A stretch of 64,000 nt of DNA from Sphingomonadales bacterium (lineage in GTDB: Bacteria > Pseudomonadota > Alphaproteobacteria > Sphingomonadales > Govanellaceae): positions 133,435 to 197,434 of the forward strand of contig JACFMS010000003.1 in the NCBI GenBank assembly GCA_019455285.1. Reading direction: 5' to 3'. A program made the position numbers and the translations under genes. Shown here one piece after another: positions 53,502-62,814 of this stretch. Below the pieces are notes generated by a model. The model saw only the letters and a program-made list of their open reading frames with translations, had not been told where the DNA came from and did no database searches. Numbering within the stretch: position 1 is the stretch's first letter; each line of letters opens with the position of its first letter.

Positions 53502-53972
53502 CTAGCCCCGCGCCGGGGCATCTGAACAAACGAGCGTGTTAAAAATATGGCGGATAGGGCGCGGCAAGGGCCGCGGCCGGCCATCCTGGCCGATCACCGC
53601 CGCCTTGACCAGACCTTTCGCCAGCACCACTTCATCCCGCCGCACCACCTGCGCCATGGTGACTGTCGCGCCGGTGCAGGAGACGATGCCGGTCACTACC
53701 GCCAAGAAATCGCCCAGCCGGGCGGGGGCAAGATAATCAACCTCGGCGCGGCGCACAACAAAACCTATGGGCTCGCCATGGACGCCGGCGATCAGCCGGC
53801 CGTGTTCGACGTCGAGAAGGCGCAGGAAATCAGTGCGGCCGCGCTCCATGAATTTCAAATAGTTGGCGTAATAGACGATGCCGGCGGCATCGGTATCTTC
53901 GTAATAGACCCGCACCGGCAGATGGTGGCGTTTATCGACGATTGCGCCGCCGAACGGCAGCGGCTCAGTCAT
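53502..53972 (-). CDS. ybgC: Acyl-CoA thioesterase YbgC
   Basis: This 156-residue hotdog-fold enzyme has [29 protein letters not shown] with the catalytic Asp typical of the 4-hydroxybenzoyl-CoA thioesterase group. It hydrolyses short-chain acyl-CoA and is found at the head of tol-pal clusters. Its start overlaps the ruvB stop by 8 bases. Confidence 0.94.
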   Translation of the reverse strand: MTEPLPFGGAIVDKRHHLPVRVYYEDTDAAGIVYYANYLKFMERGRTDFLRLLDVEHGRLIAGVHGEPIGFVVRRAEVDYLAPARLGDFLAVVTGIVSCTGATVTMAQVVRRDEVVLAKGLVKAAVIGQDGRPRPLPRPIRHIFNTLVCSDAPARG

Positions 53973-55008
53973 CGTCCTTCTCCGTCATGAGGTCAAGCTG
54001 AACCGGATGCGCGGCGGGCGCGGTCAAGCCGATATGGCTGAAGCCAAGCGCGCCCAACATCCGCCCGCGCGGCGTACGCTGCACGAAGCCTTGCTGAATA
54101 AGGTAGGGCTCGATGATCTCCTCGATGGCGTCGCGGGGTTCCGACAGCGCCGCCGACAGCGTTTCCACCCCCACCGGGCCGCCGGCGTAAGAAACGCCGA
54201 TGCACCGCAGATAGCGATGATCCATGGCGTCCAGCCCGCGCTTGTCCACCTCCAGGCGCAAGAGCGCCTGATCGGCTACCTGGGCATCGATCCGCGCCGC
54301 GCCGGCCACCAATGCGAAATCACGCACCCGGCGCAACAGCCGGCCGGCAATGCGCGGCGTGCCGCGGGCACGGCTGGCGATTTCCCGCGCCCCCTCGTCG
54401 GTGATCGGCGCGCCCAGGATGCGCGCGCCGCGGCGCACGATCTCCTCCAGTTCCTCGACCTGGTAGAATTCCAGCCGTACCGGGATGCCGAAGCGGTCGC
54501 GCAACGGCGTGGTGATGAGGCCGGAGCGGGTGGTCGCCCCCACCAGGGTAAACTTCGGCAGGTCGATCCGCACCGAGCGCGCCGCCGGGCCTTCGCCGAT
54601 TATGAGGTCGAGCTGAAAGTCCTCCATCGCCGGATAGAGGATTTCCTCCACCGCCGGATTGAGGCGATGGATTTCATCAATAAACAAAATATCGTTGGCT
54701 TCCAGATTGGTTAGCAGCGCCGCCAAGTCACCCGCCTTGGCGATCACCGGCCCGGAGGTGGCGCGAAAATTGACGCCGAGCTCGCGGGCCAAGATTTGCG
54801 CCAGCGTCGTCTTGCCGAGCCCCGGCGGACCATAAAACAAGGTATGGTCCAAAGCCTCGCCGCGTTGGCGCGCGGCGGTGATGAACACCTTCAAGTTTTC
54901 CCGCGCCTGGCGCTGGCCGATGAACTCTTCCAGCCGCGCCGGACGCAGGGATGAATCCTGGTCCTCCTCGCGCCGGCGGCCGGATATCAGCCGTTCCGCT
55001 TCGCTCAT
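53965..55008 (-). CDS. ruvB: Holliday junction helicase RuvB
   Basis: This 347-residue AAA+ motor has [24 protein letters not shown], Walker [12 protein letters not shown], Walker [15 protein letters not shown], sensor 1 [19 protein letters not shown] and a C-terminal winged helix with ACT-like end [37 protein letters not shown]. It drives branch migration with RuvA. Its ATG overlaps the ruvA stop by 4 bases. Confidence 0.98.
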   Translation of the reverse strand: MSEAERLISGRRREEDQDSSLRPARLEEFIGQRQARENLKVFITAARQRGEALDHTLFYGPPGLGKTTLAQILARELGVNFRATSGPVIAKAGDLAALLTNLEANDILFIDEIHRLNPAVEEILYPAMEDFQLDLIIGEGPAARSVRIDLPKFTLVGATTRSGLITTPLRDRFGIPVRLEFYQVEELEEIVRRGARILGAPITDEGAREIASRARGTPRIAGRLLRRVRDFALVAGAARIDAQVADQALLRLEVDKRGLDAMDHRYLRCIGVSYAGGPVGVETLSAALSEPRDAIEEIIEPYLIQQGFVQRTPRGRMLGALGFSHIGLTAPAAHPVQLDLMTEKDDD

Positions 55009-55607
55009 CGCGCCAACTCCTTCAGACCGGCGGTGATCAGCGATTTGACATCAGCCTGCGCGCCCAAAGAGCGGGCGGCGCGGCTGACCGCCGCCGAGGC
55101 TTCCGCCGGACGATAGCCGAGGTGAGTCAAGGCCGACACCGCATCCGTCATGTCGCTCGACGGCTGGGCGGCGGCGATGCCGACGGCGGCGGGCGCGGCG
55201 GCGAGCCCCCCCACTTTATCCTTCAACTCATGAACCACCCGCTCGGCAAGCTTCTTGCCGACGCCGCTGGCCCGGGTCAGCGCCGTCTTGTCTTGCACGG
55301 CGATCGCCTGCGAGAGATCGTCGGGCGTGAGCGCCGACAGGATGCCCAGCGCGACGCGCGCGCCGACCCCCTGCACGGTCTGCAGCAGCCGGAACCAGGC
55401 GCGCTCGCCTTCGTTTAAAAAACCATAAAGATGAATGTGATCCTCGCGCACATGGGTGTCGATGATGAGCGTGACCGCCTCGCCCCGCCGCGGCAGGCGG
55501 GCGAGCGTGCGCGCCGAGCAGAACACCAGATAGCCGACGCCGTTGACGTCGATCACCGCCCCGTCCTCGCCCGCCTCATCGACAATGCCTTTCAGCTTGG
55601 CGATCAT
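55005..55607 (-). CDS. ruvA: Holliday junction DNA-binding protein RuvA
   Basis: This 200-residue protein has OB-fold domain [28 protein letters not shown], the HhH pair in [22 protein letters not shown] and [19 protein letters not shown], and C-terminal UBA-like domain III ([20 protein letters not shown]) that contacts RuvB. A tetramer holds the junction in square-planar form. Both ends overlap neighbours by 4 bases. Confidence 0.97.
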   Translation of the reverse strand: MIAKLKGIVDEAGEDGAVIDVNGVGYLVFCSARTLARLPRRGEAVTLIIDTHVREDHIHLYGFLNEGERAWFRLLQTVQGVGARVALGILSALTPDDLSQAIAVQDKTALTRASGVGKKLAERVVHELKDKVGGLAAAPAAVGIAAAQPSSDMTDAVSALTHLGYRPAEASAAVSRAARSLGAQADVKSLITAGLKELAR

Positions 55608-56119
55608 CTTTGGCCTGCCCTCTGCAACAGCCGTCCCATGCCGCCGCCATGATGCGCGTCGCAGATGGCGACCGCAAGGGCGTCGGCGGCGTCGGCGTTG
55701 GCAATCTCCACTCCCGGCAACAGCAGGCGCACCATGGCGTGAATCTGCTCCTTGGCGGCGTGCCCCGTGCCGACCACCGATTTCTTGATGTGATTGGGGG
55801 CGTATTCGCGCACCGCCAGGCCATGGAGCGCCGGCACCAGGAGCGCGATGCCGCGCGCTTGGCCGAGCTTTAAGGTCGAAACCGGGTTCTTGTTGACGAA
55901 GGTCTCCTCCACCGCCGCCGAGGTGGGCGACCAGGCGGCGATCACCGCCGTGATGCCGTCATGCAGGTCGCGCAGCCGTTCGCTAAGGGAAGCTTCGGCG
56001 TCCGAGGTGACGACGCCGTTAGCGATATGAACCAGCCGCGATCCTTGGGCCTCGACGATGCCCCAACCGGTCCGCTGCAAGCCGGGGTCGAGGCCAAGGA
56101 TGCGCCGGACGCCTGCCAT
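55604..56119 (-). CDS. ruvC: Holliday junction resolvase RuvC
   Basis: This 171-residue RNase H-fold endonuclease has its first catalytic Asp in [15 protein letters not shown], Glu in [21 protein letters not shown], and the C-terminal acidic pair in [18 protein letters not shown]. It cuts the junction symmetrically after branch migration. It begins five bases after yebC. Confidence 0.97.
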   Translation of the reverse strand: MAGVRRILGLDPGLQRTGWGIVEAQGSRLVHIANGVVTSDAEASLSERLRDLHDGITAVIAAWSPTSAAVEETFVNKNPVSTLKLGQARGIALLVPALHGLAVREYAPNHIKKSVVGTGHAAKEQIHAMVRLLLPGVEIANADAADALAVAICDAHHGGGMGRLLQRAGQR

Positions 56120-56124
56120 AACGG

Positions 56125-56874
56125 TCAGACGCCGAGCTTGGCGGCGATGTCGTCCGGCACGTCGTAATTGCCGTAGACGTTCTGTACGTCGTCGTTGTCA
56201 TCCAAGGCGTCGAGAAGCTTCATCAACTGTTTCGCCTCCTCGACATCGCCGATGGTGATCTTGGTCTGCGGTTTCCAGATCAGCTTGCCCGACTTGGGCG
56301 CGCCAAGCTTGGCGGCGAGCCCCTCGCGCACCGCATTCAAGGCATCGGCCTCGCAGTAGATGATATGCTCGTCATCGTCCGATTCCACGTCGCTGGCGCC
56401 AGCGTCGAGCGCCGCTTCGAACACTGCATCTGCGCCGGCGACGGTTGCCGGATAGATGATCTCCCCCACCCGGTCGAAGCCGTGGGAGACGCTGCCCGAG
56501 GCACCCAAATTGCCGCCGCATTTCTGAAAGATCGAGCGCACGTCGCCGGCGGTGCGGTTGCGGTTGTCGGTCAGGCTGTCGACGATCAGGGAGACGCCGC
56601 CCGGCCCGAAGCCTTCATAGCGCACCTCGTCATAATGTTCGGCGTCGCCGCCCAGGCTCTTCTTGATCGCCCGCTCGATGTTGTCCTTGGGCATGTTCTG
56701 GGCGCGGGCGTTGTCGACGGCGGCCTTCAATCGGGTATTGGCGTTCGGATCGGGCAGCCCCGTCTTGGCCGCCACGGTGATTTCCCGCGACAGCTTGGCG
56801 AACAGGGCCGAGCGCTTCTTATCCTGCGCCCCCTTGCGGTACATGATGTTTTTAAATTGAGAATGACCCGCCAT
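56125..56874 (-). CDS. yebC: YebC/PmpR-family translation or transcription factor
   Basis: This 249-residue protein starts [22 protein letters not shown] (ATG 56874; an open frame extends 15 codons up). It has the conserved [17 protein letters not shown] and [36 protein letters not shown]. Family members were described as regulators; recent work connects them with relief of ribosome stalling at proline stretches. It heads the ruvCAB-ybgC-tol operon. Nearby 56875-57232 carries its promoter. Confidence 0.96.
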   Translation of the reverse strand: MAGHSQFKNIMYRKGAQDKKRSALFAKLSREITVAAKTGLPDPNANTRLKAAVDNARAQNMPKDNIERAIKKSLGGDAEHYDEVRYEGFGPGGVSLIVDSLTDNRNRTAGDVRSIFQKCGGNLGASGSVSHGFDRVGEIIYPATVAGADAVFEAALDAGASDVESDDDEHIIYCEADALNAVREGLAAKLGAPKSGKLIWKPQTKITIGDVEEAKQLMKLLDALDDNDDVQNVYGNYDVPDDIAAKLGV

Positions 56875-57232
56875 GGCTCCCTTAAACCTCCGGCAAGACG
56901 AGAAGAACAAAACTGGCACGTATCTAGCTCATGTAGCCGCAAAACGCCAGAGGGCCTAGCGGCGAAATCAGGCATGACCCGGGGAATGGGCAGCGGCCGC
57001 ACCAATCTGGAATAGCGTCGGGATTTTTTACACTTTAATACCTCAGGCTGCAAGGATGGTTAAGATAAGGCCCTGAAAAATAAGAACTTCCCTATAAAGG
57101 TATAAATCTTGCATTACGAACTTTTACATACCCACCGTCTGAACTGTCGTCGTATCCCGCGCACCTTTGTTCCTGCGTTCTTTTCCTGTTGTGATCTGCG
57201 TGCTTTTTCACAATTGATATGAGGAGGCTGCG
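56875..57232. other. Intergenic region between yebC and the second PEP-CTERM-like gene
   Basis: No gene is supported in these 358 bases. Both divergent promoters must be here. AT-rich stretches around 57065-57120 contain TATAAAGGTATAAAT. GAGGAGG at about 57221 is the ribosome-binding site of the next gene. I see no convincing regulatory palindrome. Confidence 0.5.
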
Positions 57233-58150
57233 ATGCGTCCGCCGATACCCCAAAGCCGTCTTGTTTCATCTTACGCCGTTGCGCTGGCCGCTATTTTCCT
57301 GGCTGGCTGGTTGGCGACAACGACGGCAGAGGCCACCCCCTTCACGGAAGAAGTTTTTTGCGGCGATCAGCTATGCGGCGTGATGACCATTGATACCTAT
57401 GATACATCGACCGGCAACCTGGATTCAGAATCCAAATACTGGCTCGGCGGCGCACACATCAATGGCGATTTTCAGGAAATCAAGCACGGCAAGTACCACT
57501 ATATACAAAGCATCACCAGCAACACTGATAGTTTCCGCTGGATTAATGACACCGCCAACCCCTTGCCAAATCCGTGGCTTGATACGCCGCCGGGCGGCTA
57601 TGCCGTTCGAGACGGTGCAGGCGACCCTAATTTCAACAATCAGGCCTTCGACTACAAGCCCTGGTATGATGAAGGAAATGAATTTCCCAACTTCTTCGAT
57701 CGGCCGCGCGATTACATGCTGCAAGCCAAGACATTGCCGGGCAATAAGCTGGAATGGCTGTTTGAAACCTGGCTCGTGTGCACCATCTTCGAAGACAGCG
57801 ACGGCGATAACGAAGCCAAGGATGACAGCTATATCGTCGCGCCGCTCCTCGGTTGGCAATGGGGCTATGAAATCAGCTATGAGGATGCACTGAATCTCGG
57901 CGTCGACGATATCGAGGATTTCACGCTCAGCCTGAAGGAGTTCAAGTTCATCGGCACGCCTTCGGACGATTGGTTGCTGGCGATCAGCTCGGCAACCAAA
58001 TACGGCGCCGACCCGAACCAAGATTACTTCAGCGTGGAGCTCGATGACTGCGTAAAATGCATCTCAGAGCCGGCGGCCTTGGGCATTCTGGGGCTCGGTC
58101 TTTTCAGCATCGCCCTGGCAAATCGCCGAAGAACCCGCCTTGCCGTCTAA
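57233..58150 (+). CDS. PEP-CTERM-like exported protein with SEP variant tag
   Basis: This 305-residue exported protein has a signal peptide (LVSSYAVALAAIFLAGWLATTTAEA) after a charged head and a central domain rich in Asp, Tyr and Trp with paired cysteines (FCGDQLC and DDCVKC). The C-terminal sorting tag is SEPAALGILGLGLFSIALANRRRTRL: SEP replaces the usual PEP but the hydrophobic helix and basic tail are intact. The central domain is not recognised. A GAGGAGG site precedes the start. It overlaps the next gene by 11 bases if that gene uses TTG. Confidence 0.85.
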   Translation: MRPPIPQSRLVSSYAVALAAIFLAGWLATTTAEATPFTEEVFCGDQLCGVMTIDTYDTSTGNLDSESKYWLGGAHINGDFQEIKHGKYHYIQSITSNTDSFRWINDTANPLPNPWLDTPPGGYAVRDGAGDPNFNNQAFDYKPWYDEGNEFPNFFDRPRDYMLQAKTLPGNKLEWLFETWLVCTIFEDSDGDNEAKDDSYIVAPLLGWQWGYEISYEDALNLGVDDIEDFTLSLKEFKFIGTPSDDWLLAISSATKYGADPNQDYFSVELDDCVKCISEPAALGILGLGLFSIALANRRRTRLAV

Positions 58151-58679
58151 GACAATCAGGCGCTTTCTATCGTTTGCTTGCGGCGTGCTGGGCTGCGTCT
58201 CGGCCATGGCCGGCGGCACGGAAGATAACGTGACATCAAAAAAAGCGGATATCGCGGCCTTGGTGCAAGGCCGCGTCAGCGACGCCCGTGAGCCTGCGCT
58301 CCTGATCATCGATAATCCCCAAAGCTGGCGGCAAGCGCTGGCGCGGTATTTTACCGCGACCGATAGCTGGGTCAGCGTCACGCTGTTTGAACCAGGAACG
58401 GAACACCGTCAGGACAGTACCCTGTCTGCTGACAGCCCGCCGCCGCTGGACCTTGCCAGCCATGTGGCGCTCGGCGTTTTTGCTGGCCTTCTGGAGGACG
58501 GCGCGCCCTGGGTTAACATCGAGCGCGTCACCATCGACGGCGCGACGGCGAGCGTTTGTTTTACCGTAACGGAGAACTTGCCGACGGCGCGGGCGGTCAA
58601 AAATCCCAGCCCCTTCGCCTTTATTTTCATCAACCGGCCCGAGCGGACGATTGAAAATATCAGAAGAGCATGCCGGTGA
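58140..58679 (+). CDS. Exported protein of unknown function, coupled to the PEP-CTERM-like gene
   Basis: This 179-residue protein begins with TTG at 58140, overlapping the stop of the preceding gene by 11 bases. That start gives a basic head and signal peptide (MPSKTIRRFLSFACGVLGCVSAMAGG), which argues for it over the next ATG at codon 23 that would lose export. The mature part has IDNPQSWRQALARYFT, LDLASHVALGVFAGLLEDGAPWVNIERVTIDGATASVCFTV and SPFAFIFINRP. I do not recognise a family. Overlap suggests joint expression with its neighbour. 58680-58914 contains nothing I can support. Confidence 0.62.
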   Translation: MPSKTIRRFLSFACGVLGCVSAMAGGTEDNVTSKKADIAALVQGRVSDAREPALLIIDNPQSWRQALARYFTATDSWVSVTLFEPGTEHRQDSTLSADSPPPLDLASHVALGVFAGLLEDGAPWVNIERVTIDGATASVCFTVTENLPTARAVKNPSPFAFIFINRPERTIENIRRACR

Positions 58680-58914
58680 TGACTCTACAGGAGGCCTGAA
58701 GCGCTACTTGTGGACTTAATGCGAATCTAGGGTGATCGCTTTGGCCAGGGAATATTGACGTACCGGTGAGAATGAAACTGGGAACCGCTACGTCAGCGCG
58801 GCGCCGTTATGATGCGCAAACTGTCGTACACTTTGCGCAATAACAGACACTTTATTGACCGGAAGAACTACCCAGATCTAAACATGAGCCCTATAGGAAG
58901 GTGCGACAACCTTT

Positions 58915-59376
58915 TCAATAGCGAACGCTGGTTGTTAATGATTTGTCCGCCTTTGTCGTTTCGCGCTTCCTATTCTTCGCACCACCACGCTTCACGGCGA
59001 CATTAAGGAGCCGCCGGAACTTGGGGCATTCCAGGTGTGATGGCGCTGGGCAATCGGCAACATGGCGCAAGGTATTGCTAAGTATCGCCAATTCGCGAAT
59101 TTGGCGGTTAATTTCGTCGGCCTTCCGGTGCAACATCTTGCGGGGTAGATCTGGCCTACCGTTCTTGCCAAACATTCCTGAAATTTCCTCGAGCGAGAAG
59201 CCAGCCGTTTTTCCCATTGCGATCAGCTTGATCTGCATTAGCACCTCGGGCAGAAACTGTCGGCGTAGACCATGCCGCGAGATCGAGGAAATCAGGCCGA
59301 TTTCCTCGTAATAGCGCAGCGTAGAGGGGCGGATTCCTGTCTTTGCGGCAACCTCGCCGATGTCGAGAAATTTCAT
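58915..59376 (-). CDS. MerR-family regulator of the adjacent transporter
   Basis: This 153-residue regulator starts at ATG 59376 (GAGG seven bases upstream). The MerR winged helix is MKFLDIGEVAAKTGIRPSTLRYYEEIGLISSISRHGLRRQF; a dimerisation coil follows. The C-terminus has DCPAPSHLECPKFRRLL, two cysteines 9 apart, without the four-Cys [2Fe-2S] cluster of SoxR. It is divergent from the MFS gene, with a SoxR-box-like dyad between them that overlaps its own ribosome-binding site, implying autoregulation. GC is lower than in the core genes. Confidence 0.88.
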   Translation of the reverse strand: MKFLDIGEVAAKTGIRPSTLRYYEEIGLISSISRHGLRRQFLPEVLMQIKLIAMGKTAGFSLEEISGMFGKNGRPDLPRKMLHRKADEINRQIRELAILSNTLRHVADCPAPSHLECPKFRRLLNVAVKRGGAKNRKRETTKADKSLTTSVRY

Positions 59377-59378
59377 GC

Positions 59379-59409
59379 TTGACCTCAAGTTGACTTGAAG
59401 TTGTAGCCT
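59379..59409 (+). promoter_or_regulatory. MerR-type promoter with SoxR-box-like dyad
   Basis: TTGACC (59379-59384), a 19-base spacer and TAGCCT (59404-59409) form the over-long spacing typical of MerR-activated promoters. Within it ACCTCAAGTTGACTTGAAGT (59382-59401) is a dyad nearly equal to the SoxR box. Confidence 0.65.
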
Positions 59410-59445
59410 ATTCTCAAACGACATAACAAGCAAGAGGACAAGGAC

Positions 59446-60690
59446 ATGGAACAGGAAGAATCGGCCACATCGAACACGTCAAATTGGGGGAGCACCATAG
59501 TGCTGGCGCTCTCAATATTGTTGGCCTCGGTCGGCACCAGCATCGCCAATATCGCGCTGCCAACACTAGCCGGAGCTTTTTCCGCGCCATTCCCTCTCGT
59601 TCAAGGGGTTATTGTCGCCTATCTCGGGACGCTGACGATTTCCACCGTTATCGTTGGGAGGCTCGGCGACATTTATGGGCTCAAGCGTATGTACCTTATG
59701 GGTCTCAGTACGTTTTTCGTGGCTTCCTTATTATGTGGTCTCGCGCCGAATTTGTGGTTTCTAATCGGTGCGAGAGCGCTTCACGGCATTGGGGCAGCCT
59801 TTTTGATAACATTGGCCATGGCGCTCATGCGTGAGACCGCGAGCAAGGAGCGTATGGGACGCGCCATGGGCCTACTTGGCACGATGTCGGCGCTCGGCAC
59901 TGCTCTCGGTCCGACACTGGGAGGCGCGCTCATCCCGGCGACCGGATGGCGCGGCATTTTCCTGATTCTGGTTCCACTGACGGTGCTGGCACTGATACTT
60001 GCGGTCGCATCATTGCCTAACAGCGCGGGAAAGAGGAACGGGTCACAGGTGAACTTCCGGTCGATGCTGGACAGGAGCCTCCTGCCCAATCTCATTGTCA
60101 ATCTTCTGGTCGCCTCTGTGATGATGACAACGCTGGTGGTCGGCCCATTCTATCTGGGCCTTGGTGTCGGTCTGAAGGAGGCGCTGGTCGGCTTTGTCAT
60201 GTCCGTGGGGCCTGTCATCTCGATCTTCAGTGGACTGCCCGCCGGGCGAGCGGTCGATGCTTGGGGAGCACAGAGGATTCTAGGGATCGGACTGACCATG
60301 CTTGCCACCGGCGCCCTACTACTCTCGGTCCTTCCCAACATGATAGGTGTTGCCGGCTATGTGCTCGCCATTATCGTCTTGACGCCTGGCTACCAGCTCT
60401 TCCAGGCCGCCAACAATACGGTCGCTCTTGTAGATGTTCCCGATGACCGGCGCGGTTTAGCCTCTGGGCTCCTGAGCCTGTCGCGAAACATCGGGCTCAT
60501 TATCGGCGCCTCCGCAATGGGTGCCGTCTTCGCCTTTGGTGTCGGCACCGACGATTTCACCCATGCATCGCCAGTGGCAATAGCAGGCGGGATGTGTCTG
60601 ACATTTATGTTTGCTGCCGGTATGATGGGCTTCGCAATCATCGTCGCCTTCTGGGCATCTATCCGAAATGTCCTGCATCGAGCGGACTAG
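59446..60690 (+). CDS. MFS drug/efflux transporter
   Basis: This 414-residue major-facilitator protein has about 12 transmembrane segments. Motif A is GRLGDIYGLKRMYLMG; motif C-like ALGTALGPTLGGALIPATGWRGIF marks drug:H+ antiporters. VVDVPDDRRGLASGLLSLSRNIGLIIGAS-like sequence in the second half is typical of the EmrB-related DHA2 group, although the protein is shorter than 14-segment members. It is probably induced by its MerR partner in response to a drug or redox compound. Export substrate unknown. Confidence 0.88.
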   Translation: MEQEESATSNTSNWGSTIVLALSILLASVGTSIANIALPTLAGAFSAPFPLVQGVIVAYLGTLTISTVIVGRLGDIYGLKRMYLMGLSTFFVASLLCGLAPNLWFLIGARALHGIGAAFLITLAMALMRETASKERMGRAMGLLGTMSALGTALGPTLGGALIPATGWRGIFLILVPLTVLALILAVASLPNSAGKRNGSQVNFRSMLDRSLLPNLIVNLLVASVMMTTLVVGPFYLGLGVGLKEALVGFVMSVGPVISIFSGLPAGRAVDAWGAQRILGIGLTMLATGALLLSVLPNMIGVAGYVLAIIVLTPGYQLFQAANNTVALVDVPDDRRGLASGLLSLSRNIGLIIGASAMGAVFAFGVGTDDFTHASPVAIAGGMCLTFMFAAGMMGFAIIVAFWASIRNVLHRAD

Positions 60691-60885
60691 GATCAATCGT
60701 CGCGAAACCTCCACCTTTTGCGACGAGGGCCGCCACACTCAGAGCAGCGAAAAACTACTTGATAAATTTCGTCTGAGAAGGTGTAGGTTTCGCCAATTTC
60801 ACGATCATTTCGGGCAGGAGCATAATCAAGCCAAGTTTTGTTCCGGCCATGTAAACATAATTATAAAATTTAATATGTAACGTAT

Positions 60886-60933
60886 TGGCGCACCCGACAC
60901 GACTCGAACGTGTGACCTCTGCCTTCGGAGGGC
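60886..60933 (-). pseudogene. 3' half of a tRNA-Arg(CCG), attachment-site remnant
   Basis: On the minus strand the sequence from the anticodon loop (CCTCCGAAGG) through variable loop, T-arm (TTCGAGT) and CGGGTGC-G-CCA is a perfect tRNA-Arg(CCG) 3' half. The D-arm, 5' anticodon strand and acceptor 5' strand are absent; unrelated DNA follows at about 60934. This is the form left when a tRNA-targeting element displaces the 3' end of its host gene. The integrase gene starts 157 bases away. Confidence 0.82.
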
Positions 60934-61039
60934 GATTTGGCAGGTACTCCGAGGCCTTCCCTTTTTCTAATAATTATGATATATCAAATACTTATAAACG
61001 ATCAACTTCTCTCTGATTCGCGTCAATATCCCCTATTAT

Positions 61040-61072
61040 TGTAGCCCGGCTGTAGCCCCGTTGTAGCCCGAG
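61040..61072 (+). repeat. Three 11-bp direct repeats upstream of the integrase
   Basis: TGTAGCCC occurs at 61040, 61051 and 61062, exactly 11 bases apart, 18 bases before the integrase start. One-turn spacing on one face of the helix fits binding sites for a regulator or the integrase arm domain. Confidence 0.7.
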
Positions 61073-61089
61073 AAAGCAATAAAGCCACC

Positions 61090-62559
61090 ATGAAGACCAA
61101 GCTGACCATCCAGGCGGTTAAGTCTCTCCAGCCCACCGGAGATCGCTTTACGTTATGGGATAGTGAGGTGAAAGGGTTTGGTATCAGGGTCAATAAGGAC
61201 GGGACCAAGACTTATATTCTGAAGTACCTCTTCAACGGAAAGCAACGCTGGTTCACCATTGGTAAGCATGGCTCGCCTTACACGCCGGACGCCGCCCGCA
61301 CCGAAGCCCTAAAGCTCATTGGGCAGGCAAAAAGTAAAATTGACCCTGGCGAACAGAAAAAGAAAGACCGTGCGGCGGGGATAACCGTTAGTGAGCTTTG
61401 TGATAAATATCTCATTGCCGCCGAAACCGGGCAGATTCTAAGCAAATTTGATATGCCGAAGAAGACTAGCACATTGGCGACAGACCGTGGCCGCATCGAA
61501 AGACATATCAAGCCTTTATTAGGCAAGAAAGTTGTTCAAGATATTACCCGGGAAACCATCGAGAAATTTTTACACGATGTGGCCCAGGGCAAAACCAAAG
61601 CCAATGTAAAAACAGTGAAACGTGGACGAGCTATTGTAAGAGGCGGCCGTGGTACAGCGACGCGCACAGTGGGCCTTTTGGGCGGCATCTTTACTTTTGC
61701 CGTCAAACAACGGATGCGTGCGGATAATCCCGTACATGGTGTCCAGCGTTACAAAGATGCTAAGAAAGAGCGCTTTCTCAGTGGCGTAGAACTCCAGCGT
61801 CTCGGGCAAGTGTTGTCCTGTGCTGAAACTGCATGGGCAGGATATCAAGCCGAGCTGGAAAAATGGCAGCTCAAGATCCGGAGGGGTCTCCGACCGAAAA
61901 AGCCAGCCGAAGCAGAAAATCCCATTGCTATCGCTGCAATTCGACTTCTCATCCTTACCGGATGCCGCAAATCCGAAATTCTGGGATTAAAATGGGAGTG
62001 GATAGACCTCCACCATGGCCATATTCGCTTTCCTGACAGCAAAACGGGTGCAAAAATACTACCCTTAAATAAAACTGCCATTGATGTGCTGACTTCATTA
62101 CCGCGGCTTAATAGCAACCTATATGTTCTGCCAGGCGAGAAAACAGGTTCCCATCTGGTTGGTCTGCCTCGAATCTGGATACGCATCCGCAAACAAGCCC
62201 AACTGGAAGATGTACGGCTCCATGATCTCCGCCACAGCTTTGCTAGTATTGGCGCTTCATCTGGTGGCAGCTTGCTGGTGCTTGGCAAGTTACTTGGACA
62301 TTGCGATCCACAAACCACGCAAAGATATGCACATCTGAGTAATGACCCCGTACGGGATACTACCAACCGGATTGGACAAATAATTTCTGATGCGTTTAAC
62401 GGGACAGGTTTGGCGACTCAGAAAGAAATTGGCTCTTACTCAATGGGTTTAAGGTTCGAATCCTTGAACCCCCACCAACTTTCCAGAGATATTTCAATGC
62501 ATTACATATATTCCCTCCCAATATCGACTGCCACCCAGAAACCCATAGGCACTACATAG
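61090..62559 (+). CDS. Tyrosine integrase of a tRNA-targeting island (P4-type)
   Basis: This 489-residue integrase has an N-terminal arm-binding DUF4102-like domain (WDSEVKGFGIRVNKDGTKTYILKY), a core-binding SAM-like domain, and a catalytic domain with Arg in LTGCRKSEILGLKW, HDLRHSFAS, and LGHCDPQTTQRYAHLS with the nucleophilic Tyr. Typical homologues end shortly after IGQIISDAF; here about 50 further residues follow. Those codons pass through a tRNA-like T-arm and CCA end at 62445-62477, so the C-terminal tail is probably fused flanking sequence. All catalytic residues are present. Confidence 0.93.
   Translation: MKTKLTIQAVKSLQPTGDRFTLWDSEVKGFGIRVNKDGTKTYILKYLFNGKQRWFTIGKHGSPYTPDAARTEALKLIGQAKSKIDPGEQKKKDRAAGITVSELCDKYLIAAETGQILSKFDMPKKTSTLATDRGRIERHIKPLLGKKVVQDITRETIEKFLHDVAQGKTKANVKTVKRGRAIVRGGRGTATRTVGLLGGIFTFAVKQRMRADNPVHGVQRYKDAKKERFLSGVELQRLGQVLSCAETAWAGYQAELEKWQLKIRRGLRPKKPAEAENPIAIAAIRLLILTGCRKSEILGLKWEWIDLHHGHIRFPDSKTGAKILPLNKTAIDVLTSLPRLNSNLYVLPGEKTGSHLVGLPRIWIRIRKQAQLEDVRLHDLRHSFASIGASSGGSLLVLGKLLGHCDPQTTQRYAHLSNDPVRDTTNRIGQIISDAFNGTGLATQKEIGSYSMGLRFESLNPHQLSRDISMHYIYSLPISTATQKPIGTT
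62445..62477 (+). other. tRNA-like 3' end inside integrase 3' region (probable att core)
   Basis: GGGTTTAAGG, loop TTCGAAT, CCTTGAACCC form a 10-bp stem (one G-T pair) with the universal T-loop. It continues CCACCA, giving acceptor strand AACCCCC, discriminator A and CCA. No D-arm or anticodon arm lies upstream, since that DNA codes for the integrase. It has the look of a tRNA or tmRNA 3' fragment used as an attachment core. I cannot name the tRNA. Confidence 0.65.
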
Positions 62560-62593
62560 GCACCAACGCAAAGCAAGCTGGGGCGTTCTCTGG

Positions 62594-62710
62594 CGCCTAT
62601 AACGCATTTGTATCCTATAACTACTGTCTATAATTGGTCGGAGACTGATGAGGGTGAAGTACATTAACCAATCCAAAACAGGCTGCTATCATACGCCTAT
62701 AACGCACTTG
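62594..62710 (+). repeat. Pair of 17-bp direct repeats spaced 100 bases
   Basis: CGCCTATAACGCATTTG at 62594-62610 recurs as CGCCTATAACGCACTTG at 62694-62710, one mismatch, exactly 100 bases apart. They lie between the integrase and the unknown gene. Otherwise 62560-62814 shows no gene. Confidence 0.7.
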
Positions 62711-62814
62711 GGAAGTGTGGCTTACCAAGTGGTTTCAGGAAAACCTTTTGGCCATATGCAGACACCAGATTGGTTACTTGCCTGAGACTGGGTTGATGGC
62801 ATTAAGAGTGGCCG

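Noticed and set aside
60886..60970. Complete tRNA-Arg gene
   Set aside because: Only the 3' half is present; no D-arm or 5' acceptor strand matches the adjoining DNA.
62400..62477. Complete tRNA gene ending at 62477
   Set aside because: The upstream bases code for the integrase and do not fold into D- or anticodon arms; only the T-arm and acceptor 3' strand are there.
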